DNA of 64,000 bases. Origin: an uncultured Nostoc sp. GTDB lineage: Bacteria; Cyanobacteriota; Cyanobacteriia; Cyanobacteriales; Nostocaceae. A program made the position numbers and the translations under genes. Position 1 is the stretch's first letter, and every line of letters starts with the position of its first letter. The DNA is taken from positions 1 through 64,000 of the forward strand of contig NZ_CALMFY010000005.1 of NCBI RefSeq assembly GCF_937863485.1. Direction: 5' to 3'. Positions 30,485 to 40,100 of this stretch are shown piece by piece. Under the pieces are notes generated by a model. That model was not told the origin of the DNA. It worked only from the letters and a program-made list of their open reading frames with translations, and did not search any database.

Positions 30485-31009
30485 ATGGAAACTGTCACCC
30501 ACCAAAGGAGAAAAATCTTGGCCACAGAACACAAAACACACCTTTACCAAGTTGAAGTAACGTGGACTGGAAATACTGGACAGGGAACTGTTGGTTATAA
30601 AGCTTATGAGCGATCGCATGAGATTTCAGTTGTAGGTAAACCCCTAATTTTCGGTTCCTCTGATTCTGCTTTTCGTGGAGACAGAACTAAATACAATCCA
30701 GAAGAATTGCTAGTTGCATCGCTGTCTACTTGTCATATGCTTTGGTATTTACATTTGTGTGCTGAGGTGCAGCTTGTTGTCACTAGCTATGTTGATCACC
30801 CAGTTGGCAAAATGATTGAGACTGACGATAGAGGCGGAAAATTCGCTGAAGTGATTCTTAAGCCAGTTGTAACAGTGAAAGACTGTAAAGATCCAGCGAT
30901 CGCCAAACAGTTACATGAAAAAGCGCATCACCTGTGTTTTATTGCCAATTCAATGAATTTCCCTGTACGTTGTGAACCATCATTTGAGGCTGGCACACAA
31001 CTTAACTGA
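30485..31009 (+). CDS. OsmC-family protein
   Basis: NPEELLVASLSTCHMLWYLHLCAEVQLVVTSY; C-term HHLCFIANSMNFPVRCEP. Confidence 0.85.
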   Translation: METVTHQRRKILATEHKTHLYQVEVTWTGNTGQGTVGYKAYERSHEISVVGKPLIFGSSDSAFRGDRTKYNPEELLVASLSTCHMLWYLHLCAEVQLVVTSYVDHPVGKMIETDDRGGKFAEVILKPVVTVKDCKDPAIAKQLHEKAHHLCFIANSMNFPVRCEPSFEAGTQLN

Positions 31010-31325
31010 ATTATTAAACAAAAAGCTAGTAGAACACGGCGTAAATAAGCAGACCATTGAAAAGCTCTTTAGAGCTTATTCCATAATACTTTTGACTTTT
31101 GACTTTTGACTTTTGACTTCCGCCTTGCGGTACTAGGGCTTGAAAATGACCGAGACAATTTTAGATTTTAGATAATAGAATTTGGATTAAATTAAAATCT
31201 AGAATCTAAAAAAAGGTTCCACAAGCGACAAGAGTCGTGGAGAAATGAAAAAATTTCATCATCCAGAGCAAGTGCATTAATGCATGGGGTCAATCCAAAA
31301 TCCAAAATCCAAAATCCAAAATCGA

Positions 31326-31745
31326 ATGACGATTATCCGTGTGGCACAAGCAAGAGATGCTGAAGCGTTACTGGTTCTAGCCAAAACCTTGGCGACATCG
31401 TTTGTCGTTGACCCGAAGGCTTTTCGTGTCGCATTTTCAGAACTCTTGTCTTCGCCGTCAGGTTACCTCGCTGTAGCTGAGGTAGACGAAGATATTGTGG
31501 GTTATATTCTTGGCTTTGACCATTACACGTTCTATGCAAACGGGCGGGTGGCTTGGGTAGAGGAAATTATGGTTGACGCGGACTACCGAAAAATGGGGAT
31601 TGGCAGATCACTGATGCAAAGCTTTGAAAGTTGGGCTACTGATCGAGATGCCAAGCTTGTGGCATTGGCTACACGTCGGGCAGGGAACTTCTACAAGGCA
31701 TTGGGCTATGAAGAGTCTGCAACCTACTGGCGAAAGCTACTTTGA
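31326..31745 (+). CDS. GNAT-family acetyltransferase
   Basis: VEEIMVDADYRKMGIGRSLMQSFESWA (acetyl-CoA motif), FYKALGYEES; start at MTIIRVAQ after an ATCCAAA STRR. Confidence 0.85.
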   Translation: MTIIRVAQARDAEALLVLAKTLATSFVVDPKAFRVAFSELLSSPSGYLAVAEVDEDIVGYILGFDHYTFYANGRVAWVEEIMVDADYRKMGIGRSLMQSFESWATDRDAKLVALATRRAGNFYKALGYEESATYWRKLL

Positions 31746-31775
31746 ACGCACGCGCAGCGGTTTGCCGCAGGCTAC

Positions 31776-31868
31776 TGCGGAGGCGCAAAGGATATAGAGG
31801 AAGAGAAAAGGCGATCGCATCGTGTTAATAATTAGACATTTGCTATTTCTGAGTTGATCATTCAAGCT
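31776..31868. repeat. ~93-bp repeat adjoining 21-bp array, copy B
   Basis: Near-identical to 30143-30235. Confidence 0.85.
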
Positions 31869-31874
31869 GAGATA

Positions 31875-32043
31875 TCCATAGATGGTGTTCGGAACTCGGA
31901 AGTTGGTGTTCGGAACTCGGTAGTTGTAGTTAATAACTCTTATTTTGGTGTTCCGAAGTCGTAATGTGGTGTTCAGAACTCGAAAGTTGGTGTTGGGAAC
32001 TCGAAAGGTGGTGTTCAGAACTCGGAAGGTGGTGTTCAAAGCT
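31875..32043. repeat. 21-bp tandem array, block 3 (about 8 units, middle ones degenerate)
   Basis: gatggtgttcggaactcggaagttggtgttcggaactcgg... Confidence 0.9.
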
Positions 32044-32066
32044 TGGGTTTTACCTTTCCTCTCATC

Positions 32067-33935
32067 TCAATTCAATCCCAGTTCTTCTTTCAACGCCTCC
32101 GGCACATTAACTGCTGTCTCTAATCCCCGCACATCTTCCCACTGCTGCTTTTTACCCCAGGTCATTTTTTCCATATTGGCGTCGCTGAGGTCAGCACCGC
32201 CGAGAATGGCATAACTGAGGTTACTGTGGCTGAGATCCGCGCCGTTGAGGATAGCACCACTGAGGTTACTGCCACTGAGGTTAGCACTGTTAAGGTTGGC
32301 ATAGCTGAAGTCTGTGCCGAAAAGGATAGCGTCGGTGAGGTCGGCACCACTGAGGTCAGCGTCGCTGAGAATCACCCCACTGAGGTCGGCGTCGTTGAGA
32401 GTTACCCGACTCAGGTCTACACCGCTGAGGTCTGCGCCTAAGAACATTGCACCGTTGAGTCTGGCGTTGTTAAGCTTGGCACCGTTAAGTTTAGCGTAGC
32501 TAAGGTCTGCGGCAACAAGGATGGCGTCGCTGAGGTTGGTACTGAAAAGAATTGTGTCACTGAGGTTAGTGCCGTTGAGGATGGCGTGACTCAAATCAGC
32601 ACCACTGAGGTCGGCGCGACAGAGGTCGGCATGGTTAAGGTTGGTGCTGCTAAGGTTGGCTTCACTTAGATTCGCACCGAAAAGGATGGCGTTGCTGAGG
32701 TCAGCATGGCTAAGGTTGGTGCTGCTGAGGTTTGTGTGTCTTAGGTTGGCGCGGTTGAGGTTTGCGTGTCTTAGGTTGGCTCGTCTGAGGTTGGCGCGGG
32801 TGAGGTCGGCTCGGCTAAGGTTGGCTGAGCTAAGGTTAGCACCGCTGAGGTTGGTGCTGCTGAGGTCGGTACCACTGAGGTTAGCACCAGTGAGGTTGGC
32901 ACTGCTGAGATTGGCATCACCGAGGTTAGCACCGCTAAGGTTGGCACCGCTGAAGTTTACCCCAGTTAAGTTGGCATCGCCCAGGTAAGCATGGCTGAGG
33001 TCAGCACCCCTAAAGTCTGCCCCAGTGAGGTTGGCATCGCCCAGGTAAGCACTGCGAAAGTTGCCGCCTTTGAGGAATTGCCCAACTATACTGCTAAAAT
33101 TACCAATTTCCAGGGCATCGCTATAGTTGATGATCCGCAGCAGTTGGGATGTGAAAAAATTGTCTGTGTCTGGTTGAGCAGATGGATAGAAGGTGATTTT
33201 TTGTTTGAGTTCATCTCGCTCTTGGGCGTAGCGATGTAACTCTAACAGTAAAATCAGTACGTTCAGCCCTGTATATATATCTACCTGTCTTAGCCCGATC
33301 GCAATATTTTGTGCCGCCAACTTTAATCTTGTTTTCTGAGGCAGGTTATCATCTAGTGTCCCATCGATAAATTCTCCCTGACACCAGCGACGATAAAAAT
33401 CTTCTAGCCGCCAGAAAAGTAGTTCTAGGCGAATTTTTTTACCTGTCACCAGTAATTCCATGAGTTCGTTGACTATTTCTGGTTTCAGCGCTCCATTGCC
33501 CAGTAAATCATAAATCTCTTCATGCATCTGGCGATCGCCTACTCTCAAACATAACTCTGATGGTAGCGGGCCCGATGTCTGATCACCTATCTTAGAAGTC
33601 AAACTACTCTTTGATATTGTCCATTTTTTTAAGCTTTCTTGCAGTCTTTGAAAGCATAAATCTGACTGCAAATTATCTTGAGCAAATTTAACGCTTTTGT
33701 CTGCTTTAATGCTTTTTCCTAGAGGTAAAACTGCTTCGGTTTCCACAGATGTGGTCTTTGGCATCTCTTCTAAACTTATATCCCTCACATAATTTCTCAG
33801 CAGTTGCCAGACTTGAGATAAATATGTTGACATTTCTGTGTCCGTTGTTACATTTAAATTACTGTTTTGATAATCCTGAACTAAAAATTTTTCTGTGATA
33901 GTTTGCTTTTCATTGTCAAAAATTAATAGTATCAA
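32067..33935 (-). CDS. Pentapeptide-repeat protein with NACHT-protein-like linker
   Basis: Long run of A(D/N)Lxx pentapeptides; N-term MHEEIYDLLGNGALKPEIVNELMELL; C-term NVPEALKEELGLN. Confidence 0.92.
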   Translation of the reverse strand: MILLIFDNEKQTITEKFLVQDYQNSNLNVTTDTEMSTYLSQVWQLLRNYVRDISLEEMPKTTSVETEAVLPLGKSIKADKSVKFAQDNLQSDLCFQRLQESLKKWTISKSSLTSKIGDQTSGPLPSELCLRVGDRQMHEEIYDLLGNGALKPEIVNELMELLVTGKKIRLELLFWRLEDFYRRWCQGEFIDGTLDDNLPQKTRLKLAAQNIAIGLRQVDIYTGLNVLILLLELHRYAQERDELKQKITFYPSAQPDTDNFFTSQLLRIINYSDALEIGNFSSIVGQFLKGGNFRSAYLGDANLTGADFRGADLSHAYLGDANLTGVNFSGANLSGANLGDANLSSANLTGANLSGTDLSSTNLSGANLSSANLSRADLTRANLRRANLRHANLNRANLRHTNLSSTNLSHADLSNAILFGANLSEANLSSTNLNHADLCRADLSGADLSHAILNGTNLSDTILFSTNLSDAILVAADLSYAKLNGAKLNNARLNGAMFLGADLSGVDLSRVTLNDADLSGVILSDADLSGADLTDAILFGTDFSYANLNSANLSGSNLSGAILNGADLSHSNLSYAILGGADLSDANMEKMTWGKKQQWEDVRGLETAVNVPEALKEELGLN

Positions 33936-34365
33936 TAAATACTACACTAAAAATCTCATGCGTTGGCGATATCTACGATGGGCTACACTGACAGCGTTCC
34001 TGGAGGGCGGCTGATCGCTAACCCGAAGTAACCTCAAGCTTCTTCTCCTGATGCAAATAAAGGATCATCGGAAAAATTCTTTCAAAAATCAAGTAATTTC
34101 CCAAATTTGGTTAATTTGTTAGATTTATTTTCCCAATATTTACTAGTCTGATGTAAAAATAATACTTCCTGTTTGTGAGAGATGCAATTGTTAGGAAAAA
34201 TCCTCCAGTATAACAGTGTAACAAAGCTGAAAAATTGCAACTAAAATTGAAGTCTAAAGTTTACTGCTTGATATAAAGCAACTGAGAGAATCGGTAAAAA
34301 GCTGGCTACATAGCTTTGGAAAAGTTAAAAATTAACTACAGTATAGTTATCGGGGGATTGATGCA

Positions 34366-37300
34366 ATGAACAGATTAACCTTTTATATGATTTTGTTACA
34401 TGGTTTGTTTTTAGGAATAGTAACGGCTAGCGCCAAGTCACCATCTGTGAATGTTGATACAGAATTGTCAGCCAACCATAAGACTGTGCGGGTTTTAGAA
34501 GCCGTCGTTACAGGCAGAAGTGGAGAGAAATCTAATAGTCAGTTAACCACAGAAACTTCTTCAACTAAAATCTCAACCTTATCACCAAAGAATATCAAGA
34601 TTTCCCATAAACAGAGGCTACCGTCAGGGCAAGTTTGGGTAGTTAATCAAAATAAACACGTACAGCCTCAACCGTTTATTTGGGTAGTAAAAGACCTTAA
34701 AAAAGCAGCACAGCAACCATTTTTGCAAGTTGCAAAACCCCCAGACAAACCGAATTCAAAGCCGAATCCTAGTGCCAAACCACCAGCAAAGGATGATTTA
34801 GAGGCGTTTGCTGAAGTAATCAAAGGCACCCAAAAGTCTGGGGGACTGTTTACCCTTTATCGGAATAAAGAAAAGAATAAAATTTATCTAGAAATTAAGC
34901 CAGAGCAACTTAATAAAAATTACCTAGCTACAGCAACCCTGGAATCAGGGATTGGCGAACGGGGTATTTACAGCGGTATGCCTTTGCAAGATTTTTTGTT
35001 TTATTTCCAACGGGTGGATGATAAATTAAACTTTGTCATCCGCAATGTCAATTTTCGCACTCGTGAAGGAGATCCTCAAGTGCGATCGCTGGTGCGATCG
35101 TTTAGTGACTCTGTTCTTTACACCGTTTCCATTAAAAGCATTCATCCACAACGCAAAACTCTTCTCATCGACTTGGGCGATTTATTACTGACAGATTTAG
35201 GTGGATTATCTGCAAGTTTAGGAGTCCCAGCAACCACAGACCAGTCCTATTTTGGTACTGCTAAAGCTTTTCCCCAAAACTTAGAAATTGAGTCAGTTTT
35301 GAATTTTTCTGGTGGCGCTGGCCACGAGAGTGAAGTACCAAGCTTTGCGTCACTACCTGACAACCGTGGCTTTACCCTGCGCGTCCACTATAGTCTCTCC
35401 CTACTACCTGATAAAGATTATCGACCGCGCCTTGCTGATGATCGCATCGGCTATTTTATCACCGCCTACCAAGATTTATCCAAAGACGATCGCGGTGATT
35501 CTTTTGTGCGCTACATCAATCGCTGGGACTTAGAAAAACAAGACCCAAAAGCAGTAATTTCTCGCCCCAAAAAACCGATTGTCTTCTGGATTGATAATGC
35601 TGTGCCTTTAGAGTACCGCGATGCGATGAAAGAAGGCGTCCTGATGTGGAACAAAGCCTTTCTCAAAGTGGGATTCAAAGATGCAATTGAAGTCCGCCAA
35701 ATGCCCGATGATGCCACATGGGACCCAGCAGATATTCGTTACAACACGATTCGCTGGATTAACACAGTCGATGGTTATTTTGCAATGGGGCCATCCCGCG
35801 TTAACCCATTGACTGGGGAAATTTTGGATGCAGACATTCTCGTAGATGCCAGCTTTGTGCGGGTACTCAAGAATGAGTATCGCAAAATCGTCCAACCTAG
35901 CCAAACACAAAATCAGACTACTCTATCAGCTTTGATGCAAAATCGTTTACTTTGCGCCAATGGTTTAGATGCTAAAAACAATGGCGTCCCTCAGCAGATG
36001 CAAGGGCAACAGGGGTTATTGAGTAGTTTATCGAAAATGGCAGGCGAATACGATTTATGCTACGGGATGGAAGCTGCTAACCAGTTTGCCTTTGGCTCAC
36101 TGGCGATGTCACTACTGCCAGATACCATGGCCACTCCAGACCAGGTGAAAGAATATATCAATCAATATTTACGTTTAATCATCGCTCACGAAGTTGGACA
36201 TACTCTTGGTTTACGCCATAACTTCCGTGGTAGTACCCTGCTAGCACCACAGGAGATGAATAATACGGAAATTACCAAAACTAAAGGTCTGACAAGTTCT
36301 GTAATGGACTACATTCCCCCAAATATTGCTCCTCAAGGTACAAAACAGGGAGATTATTTTCCCAGTATGGTGGGGCCTTATGATGAATGGGCGATTAAGT
36401 ACGGCTACATACCAATTCAAACATCAACTCCCATAGCCCAAAAGCCAATTTTGGAGCAAATTGCTGCACAATCCTACAAGCCAGAGTTGAGTTATTCCAC
36501 AGATGAAGATGTGTATGACCTTGACCCAACTGCCGATGCTTGGGATAACAGCAGCAATGTACTGCTTTATTCTCAGTGGCAGTTGAATAATTCGCGGGTG
36601 ATGTGGCAACGTCTCGATCAGCGTTACCCAATGGATGGTGATAGTTATAGCGATGTGAGCGAACGTTTTAGCACAGTATTGGGTAACTATTTTCAGCAAA
36701 TATTTTATACGACAAAATATATCGGGGGACAGTCTTTCTATCGCATTCACCCTAGCGAAATCCCCTCGGGAGTTAGCCAACACCGATTACCATTTGAACC
36801 AATACCAGTTGAAGAACAACGGCAGGCTTTAGAAACGCTACAAAAGTACGTGTTTGCAGAAGATGCCCTGAGTTTTTCACCAGAACTACTGAATAAATTA
36901 GCACCTTCCCGTTGGCGACATTGGGGTGCTTCTCCCCAAGTTGGTCGTTTAGATTTTCCAATTCATGACTTGGTGCAACTCATTCAGGGTTCTGTGTTGC
37001 GAGATTTACTCTCAGGCGATCGCCTCTCTCGCCTCAAGGATATTGAACTCAAAACGAAGCCAGAAAATGCACTAACTCTGCCAGAACTATTTGAAACTTT
37101 GCAGTCAGGTATCTGGACAGAAGTAATCAAACCAAAAGATAAACCAATGAAGATTTCTAGTTTGCGGCGAGGCTTGCAGCGGCAATATCTGGATATTTTG
37201 ACTGGTATGGTGTTGCGAAAAGAATCTGTTCCAGAAGATGCTCGGACTCTGGCTTGGTATAAACTCAAACAGCTTGATGAGAAACTCAAGGGGGTTAATT

Positions 37301-37386
37301 CAGATGATGAATACACCAAAGCGCACTTACTAGAAACACGCGATCGCATTGAGAAAGTCTTGAATGCGCCGTTGCAAGGAAATTAA
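34366..37386 (+). CDS. Secreted zinc-dependent metalloprotease (DUF5117/DUF5118-type)
   Basis: IIAHEVGHTLGLRHNFRGST (HExxHxxGxxH), N-term signal peptide. Confidence 0.85.
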   Translation: MNRLTFYMILLHGLFLGIVTASAKSPSVNVDTELSANHKTVRVLEAVVTGRSGEKSNSQLTTETSSTKISTLSPKNIKISHKQRLPSGQVWVVNQNKHVQPQPFIWVVKDLKKAAQQPFLQVAKPPDKPNSKPNPSAKPPAKDDLEAFAEVIKGTQKSGGLFTLYRNKEKNKIYLEIKPEQLNKNYLATATLESGIGERGIYSGMPLQDFLFYFQRVDDKLNFVIRNVNFRTREGDPQVRSLVRSFSDSVLYTVSIKSIHPQRKTLLIDLGDLLLTDLGGLSASLGVPATTDQSYFGTAKAFPQNLEIESVLNFSGGAGHESEVPSFASLPDNRGFTLRVHYSLSLLPDKDYRPRLADDRIGYFITAYQDLSKDDRGDSFVRYINRWDLEKQDPKAVISRPKKPIVFWIDNAVPLEYRDAMKEGVLMWNKAFLKVGFKDAIEVRQMPDDATWDPADIRYNTIRWINTVDGYFAMGPSRVNPLTGEILDADILVDASFVRVLKNEYRKIVQPSQTQNQTTLSALMQNRLLCANGLDAKNNGVPQQMQGQQGLLSSLSKMAGEYDLCYGMEAANQFAFGSLAMSLLPDTMATPDQVKEYINQYLRLIIAHEVGHTLGLRHNFRGSTLLAPQEMNNTEITKTKGLTSSVMDYIPPNIAPQGTKQGDYFPSMVGPYDEWAIKYGYIPIQTSTPIAQKPILEQIAAQSYKPELSYSTDEDVYDLDPTADAWDNSSNVLLYSQWQLNNSRVMWQRLDQRYPMDGDSYSDVSERFSTVLGNYFQQIFYTTKYIGGQSFYRIHPSEIPSGVSQHRLPFEPIPVEEQRQALETLQKYVFAEDALSFSPELLNKLAPSRWRHWGASPQVGRLDFPIHDLVQLIQGSVLRDLLSGDRLSRLKDIELKTKPENALTLPELFETLQSGIWTEVIKPKDKPMKISSLRRGLQRQYLDILTGMVLRKESVPEDARTLAWYKLKQLDEKLKGVNSDDEYTKAHLLETRDRIEKVLNAPLQGN

Positions 37387-37393
37387 AAAAGTT

Positions 37394-37429
37394 AGGAGTT
37401 AGGAGTTAATAGTAAAACTCCTAACTCCT
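37394..37429 (+). terminator. 14-bp perfect hairpin AGGAGTTAGGAGTT/AACTCCTAACTCCT
   Basis: Begins 8 bp after the stop codon of the metalloprotease gene. Confidence 0.65.
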
Positions 37430-37489
37430 CTTCTTCTTTGATGATTTTGGCAAAATTTATAATGCCCATACAGACTGAGAAAACAGTTT

Positions 37490-37663
37490 ATGTCAACTAG
37501 AGATAAATTTCACAAGATTGTGAAATCGGCATTACAAAAGGACGGGTGGCGAATTACTCATAACCCTTTGCTAATTCGCATAGAAAATATTACCAATATG
37601 TACATTGATTTGGGGGCAGAGAGAATTATTGCGGCAGAAAGAGAGGGACAAAACAATTTTTGA
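37490..37663 (+). pseudogene. Truncated XisH-like protein (fdxN-element excision controlling factor family)
   Basis: MSTRDKFHKIVKSALQKDGWRITHNPLLIRIENITNMYIDLGAERIIAAEREGQNNF* resembles the XisH N-terminus, then stops. Confidence 0.7.
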
Positions 37664-37775
37664 CAGAGAACAAAACCATTACCAACTGATATATATTGAT
37701 TGGCAAAATAGACGTAGGGTTTTTGTCCCTGTGATGCATTTTGATACTCCGATGGTTGGGAGTCCAGAGAGGTAA
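37662..37775 (+). pseudogene. XisI-like internal fragment in shifted frame after the xisH fragment
   Basis: DREQNHYQLIYIDWQNRRRVFVPVMHFDTPMVGSPER* resembles the XisI core (YQLIxVGWxxxRRVxxxVxHFD). Confidence 0.65.
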
Positions 37776-37902
37776 TCCCCTTTGGCGAGGCGTGTCGGAC
37801 CGCTTTCCATAATTAAAATCCCCTCCAAATAGAAAAAACAGAGGGGAATATGCTAAACTCCCCCTCTCTTGTTTCTTGATCACAAAACTCTCCTTCCTAC
37901 CC

Positions 37903-37944
37903 GTCACTAACCTTAAGAGTATTAATAGCATTAAGGTTAGTGAC
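37903..37944. other. Perfect 14-bp hairpin GTCACTAACCTTAA/TTAAGGTTAGTGAC
   Basis: Direct reading; 14-nt loop. Confidence 0.6.
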
Positions 37945-38137
37945 CATTCATCCGGTTTAGTTCTTATGTACTAATTTATCGACATTTTCTTCATGTATGA
38001 CACCACTGGGTGCGGAATGTGGGTTATATGGAAATGTTACGTATTTTACTTGAAATAGGGTATATCAATAAAAAACTCAAAATGAGGCAGCAGATGATCA
38101 ACTTTCCTCCTGCTACCTCTGCTCTATTTGCTTTCTC

Positions 38138-38872
38138 CTAACTACTCAACGCCTTTAAAAACCGTTGCAAACTTTTAAACACACTGGGCTTTCTCGCAGG
38201 TGCCGCATCTGTTGTTGTTTGCGGTTGTCCCTTCAAGAGGATGAGATCCAACTCATCACCCGATGGTTTTGTGGGTAATTCGGCAATTCTTTGATATTCG
38301 CCGCCGGTTTCCAGCCAAACTTCCCACTGTCCTGGGTAGCAGCGACGTAGGGCGCTTTCATCGTCTACAGGGCGGAGGTAATAGGCGGATTCAATGGTAC
38401 TGATAAAACGATCGCGGATTTTTCTAGCTGTATAACCAATGCCCACAGTTCCAGAATCTTCTAGGCGGGGATTTAACAATACTAAAGGGCGATCGCCTAT
38501 TACTTCAGATAACTTTTCCAACTGCGGCACTTCTACGGAAGTGGGGGCAATGAATAAGAAAATTTCATCCTCTGGTTGAATTTTTGTCTGCAAAGAAGCA
38601 GCCCTACCTGTACCAATATCCAAAATTTGAAATGGTGCATCAGCCCAATTGCGGCGGGCTAGGGCCGCAGCACCAGCGTCAGCAAAGAAAATCTTCAAAC
38701 GGGAATCATATTCTGTAAACACGGGCAGAAATTGTTCCGCCACGGGCATAAACTTCAGTTCTGGGAACAGGAACTCAACTTGTATGCGAGTACAACCATC
38801 TGCAAGGGCAGCTTGGACGGCTGTCTGAGATTGGGCGATCGCATCTTCAAGAGTATTTGGAAGTTCACTCAT
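38138..38872 (-). CDS. DUF1995-family protein
   Basis: LPNTLEDAIAQSQTAVQAALADGCTRIQVEFLFPELKFMPVAEQFLPVF, typical of the cyanobacterial/plastid DUF1995 family. Confidence 0.8.
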   Translation of the reverse strand: MSELPNTLEDAIAQSQTAVQAALADGCTRIQVEFLFPELKFMPVAEQFLPVFTEYDSRLKIFFADAGAAALARRNWADAPFQILDIGTGRAASLQTKIQPEDEIFLFIAPTSVEVPQLEKLSEVIGDRPLVLLNPRLEDSGTVGIGYTARKIRDRFISTIESAYYLRPVDDESALRRCYPGQWEVWLETGGEYQRIAELPTKPSGDELDLILLKGQPQTTTDAAPARKPSVFKSLQRFLKALSS

Positions 38873-38989
38873 AGTTTATATGTCACTCTAGCATTACTTC
38901 CATTGTTTCAGTATTAGCTCTGATTTTGGCGTTGCTAAATTTGAATATGAATCATTTGATCTTGATATGGGAAGCATAAAAATGAAGTA

Positions 38990-39682
38990 TTGATATCAAG
39001 GTCTTTGATGAAACCTGTTTTGCGTAAAGGTAAATTAACAACATGGAAGGATGACAAGGGTTTTGGCTTCATCCGCTCCAGTGATGGCACTCAAAACGTT
39101 TTTCTTCATATCACTGCACTCAAAGAAACAAATCATCGTCCACAAGTTGGTGATCTGATTTGCTATCAGCTAACGGTTGGTAAAGACGGCAGAATTCATG
39201 CTTGCAACGCCTTCATTGAGGGAGTTGTATCTAAACCTATACCGAGAGTCTCATCGTCTGCAAGCAAGAAAGAAACATTCCAGCTTAAAGCAAAATCTTC
39301 TTTAATGTTCGAGGTATTGCTCTTATCTTTATTACCAGGTTTAGGAGCAATGCATTTTACATTGACGACTTTCAACCCAATTCCTCTGATTCTCTATCCT
39401 GTAATGAGTTTTCTTACTTTTGCACTGTATGCGGATGATAAATCTCGTGCAAACCAGGGGCGTTGGAGAGTACCAGAAAAGACATTACATTTGTGTGAAT
39501 TCATGGGTGGATGGTTGGGGGGATTCATCGCCCAACGAAGATTACGTCACAAAAGTAGCAAGGTTTCATACCAAGTCGTATTTTGGGTAATAGTAGCTAT
39601 TCATATTATATTTTGGTTGGATTGGCTTTTCTTTGGGAAAAGACTGGTGGGTTTATTTCTGGGCAGTGTTTTTAGAGGATAG
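38990..39682 (+). CDS. Cold-shock domain + DUF1294 membrane protein
   Basis: GKLTTWKDDKGFGFIRSSDGTQNVFLHITAL; C-term YADDKSRANQGRWRVPEKTLHLCEFMGGWLGGFIAQRRLRHKSSK; likely start MKPVLRKGKL. Confidence 0.88.
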   Translation: MISRSLMKPVLRKGKLTTWKDDKGFGFIRSSDGTQNVFLHITALKETNHRPQVGDLICYQLTVGKDGRIHACNAFIEGVVSKPIPRVSSSASKKETFQLKAKSSLMFEVLLLSLLPGLGAMHFTLTTFNPIPLILYPVMSFLTFALYADDKSRANQGRWRVPEKTLHLCEFMGGWLGGFIAQRRLRHKSSKVSYQVVFWVIVAIHIIFWLDWLFFGKRLVGLFLGSVFRG

Positions 39683-39699
39683 CAGAGATCCCTTGCAAA

Positions 39700-39774
39700 A
39701 CAAACTGCTCAGTGGAGATTCGCTGACTTTGCCCATTTTTATATCTGCTGTTAAAGTTGAGGAGGAAAGTTCAT
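39700..39774 (-). pseudogene. Decayed 5' copy of the antitoxin gene found intact at 41250-41528
   Basis: MNFPPQL* then KWAKS...; upstream ~60 bp matches the region upstream of 41528. Confidence 0.7.
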
Positions 39775-39923
39775 AGGAGTAAACACAAAGGTGCTTCACA
39801 TCCCAATTGCAGAAGTGTGTAGGCGTAGCCCGTCGTAGACATCGTATAGAAGATACACTCAAATTTTACCTGTTGGTAAAAGACTCGTTTAAGGCTTTCA
39901 GCGACAGTGAGATAGAGCGCAAA

Positions 39924-40100
39924 TCAGATAAAATCTAGATATTTTGATACGCGATACCCAAGCCAAATCCCCACAAGGCCACCAATGACGCCCAAAAGGA
40001 TCGAGGTGAACGATAGCAAACTTCCACCCCACAATGCAGGGATGTAGCTGCCAATCGTAGAGCCAAGAAACATCCCAATTCCAATAATGGTTTTACTCAT
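39924..40100 (-). CDS. Small two-TM membrane protein (58 aa), not in the supplied ORF track
   Basis: MSKTIIGIGMFLGSTIGSYIPALWGGSLLSFTSILLGVIGGLVGIWLGYRVSKYLDFI*. Confidence 0.6.
   Translation of the reverse strand: MSKTIIGIGMFLGSTIGSYIPALWGGSLLSFTSILLGVIGGLVGIWLGYRVSKYLDFI

Noticed and set aside
30098-30619. Minus-strand 173-aa ORF rich in FRVPNT heptads and the plus-strand WCWELGR ORF
   Set aside because: Both are translations of the 21-bp tandem array, which stays open because its period is divisible by 3; no independent coding evidence.
32226-33239. Plus-strand ORFs of repetitive Leu/Arg or Val/Glu composition opposite the pentapeptide gene
   Set aside because: Antisense shadows of the pentapeptide codon periodicity; the minus-strand frame explains the sequence.
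37626-37931. 101-aa minus-strand ORF
   Set aside because: Antisense to the xisH/xisI remnants and intergenic repeat; the plus-strand homology explains the region better.
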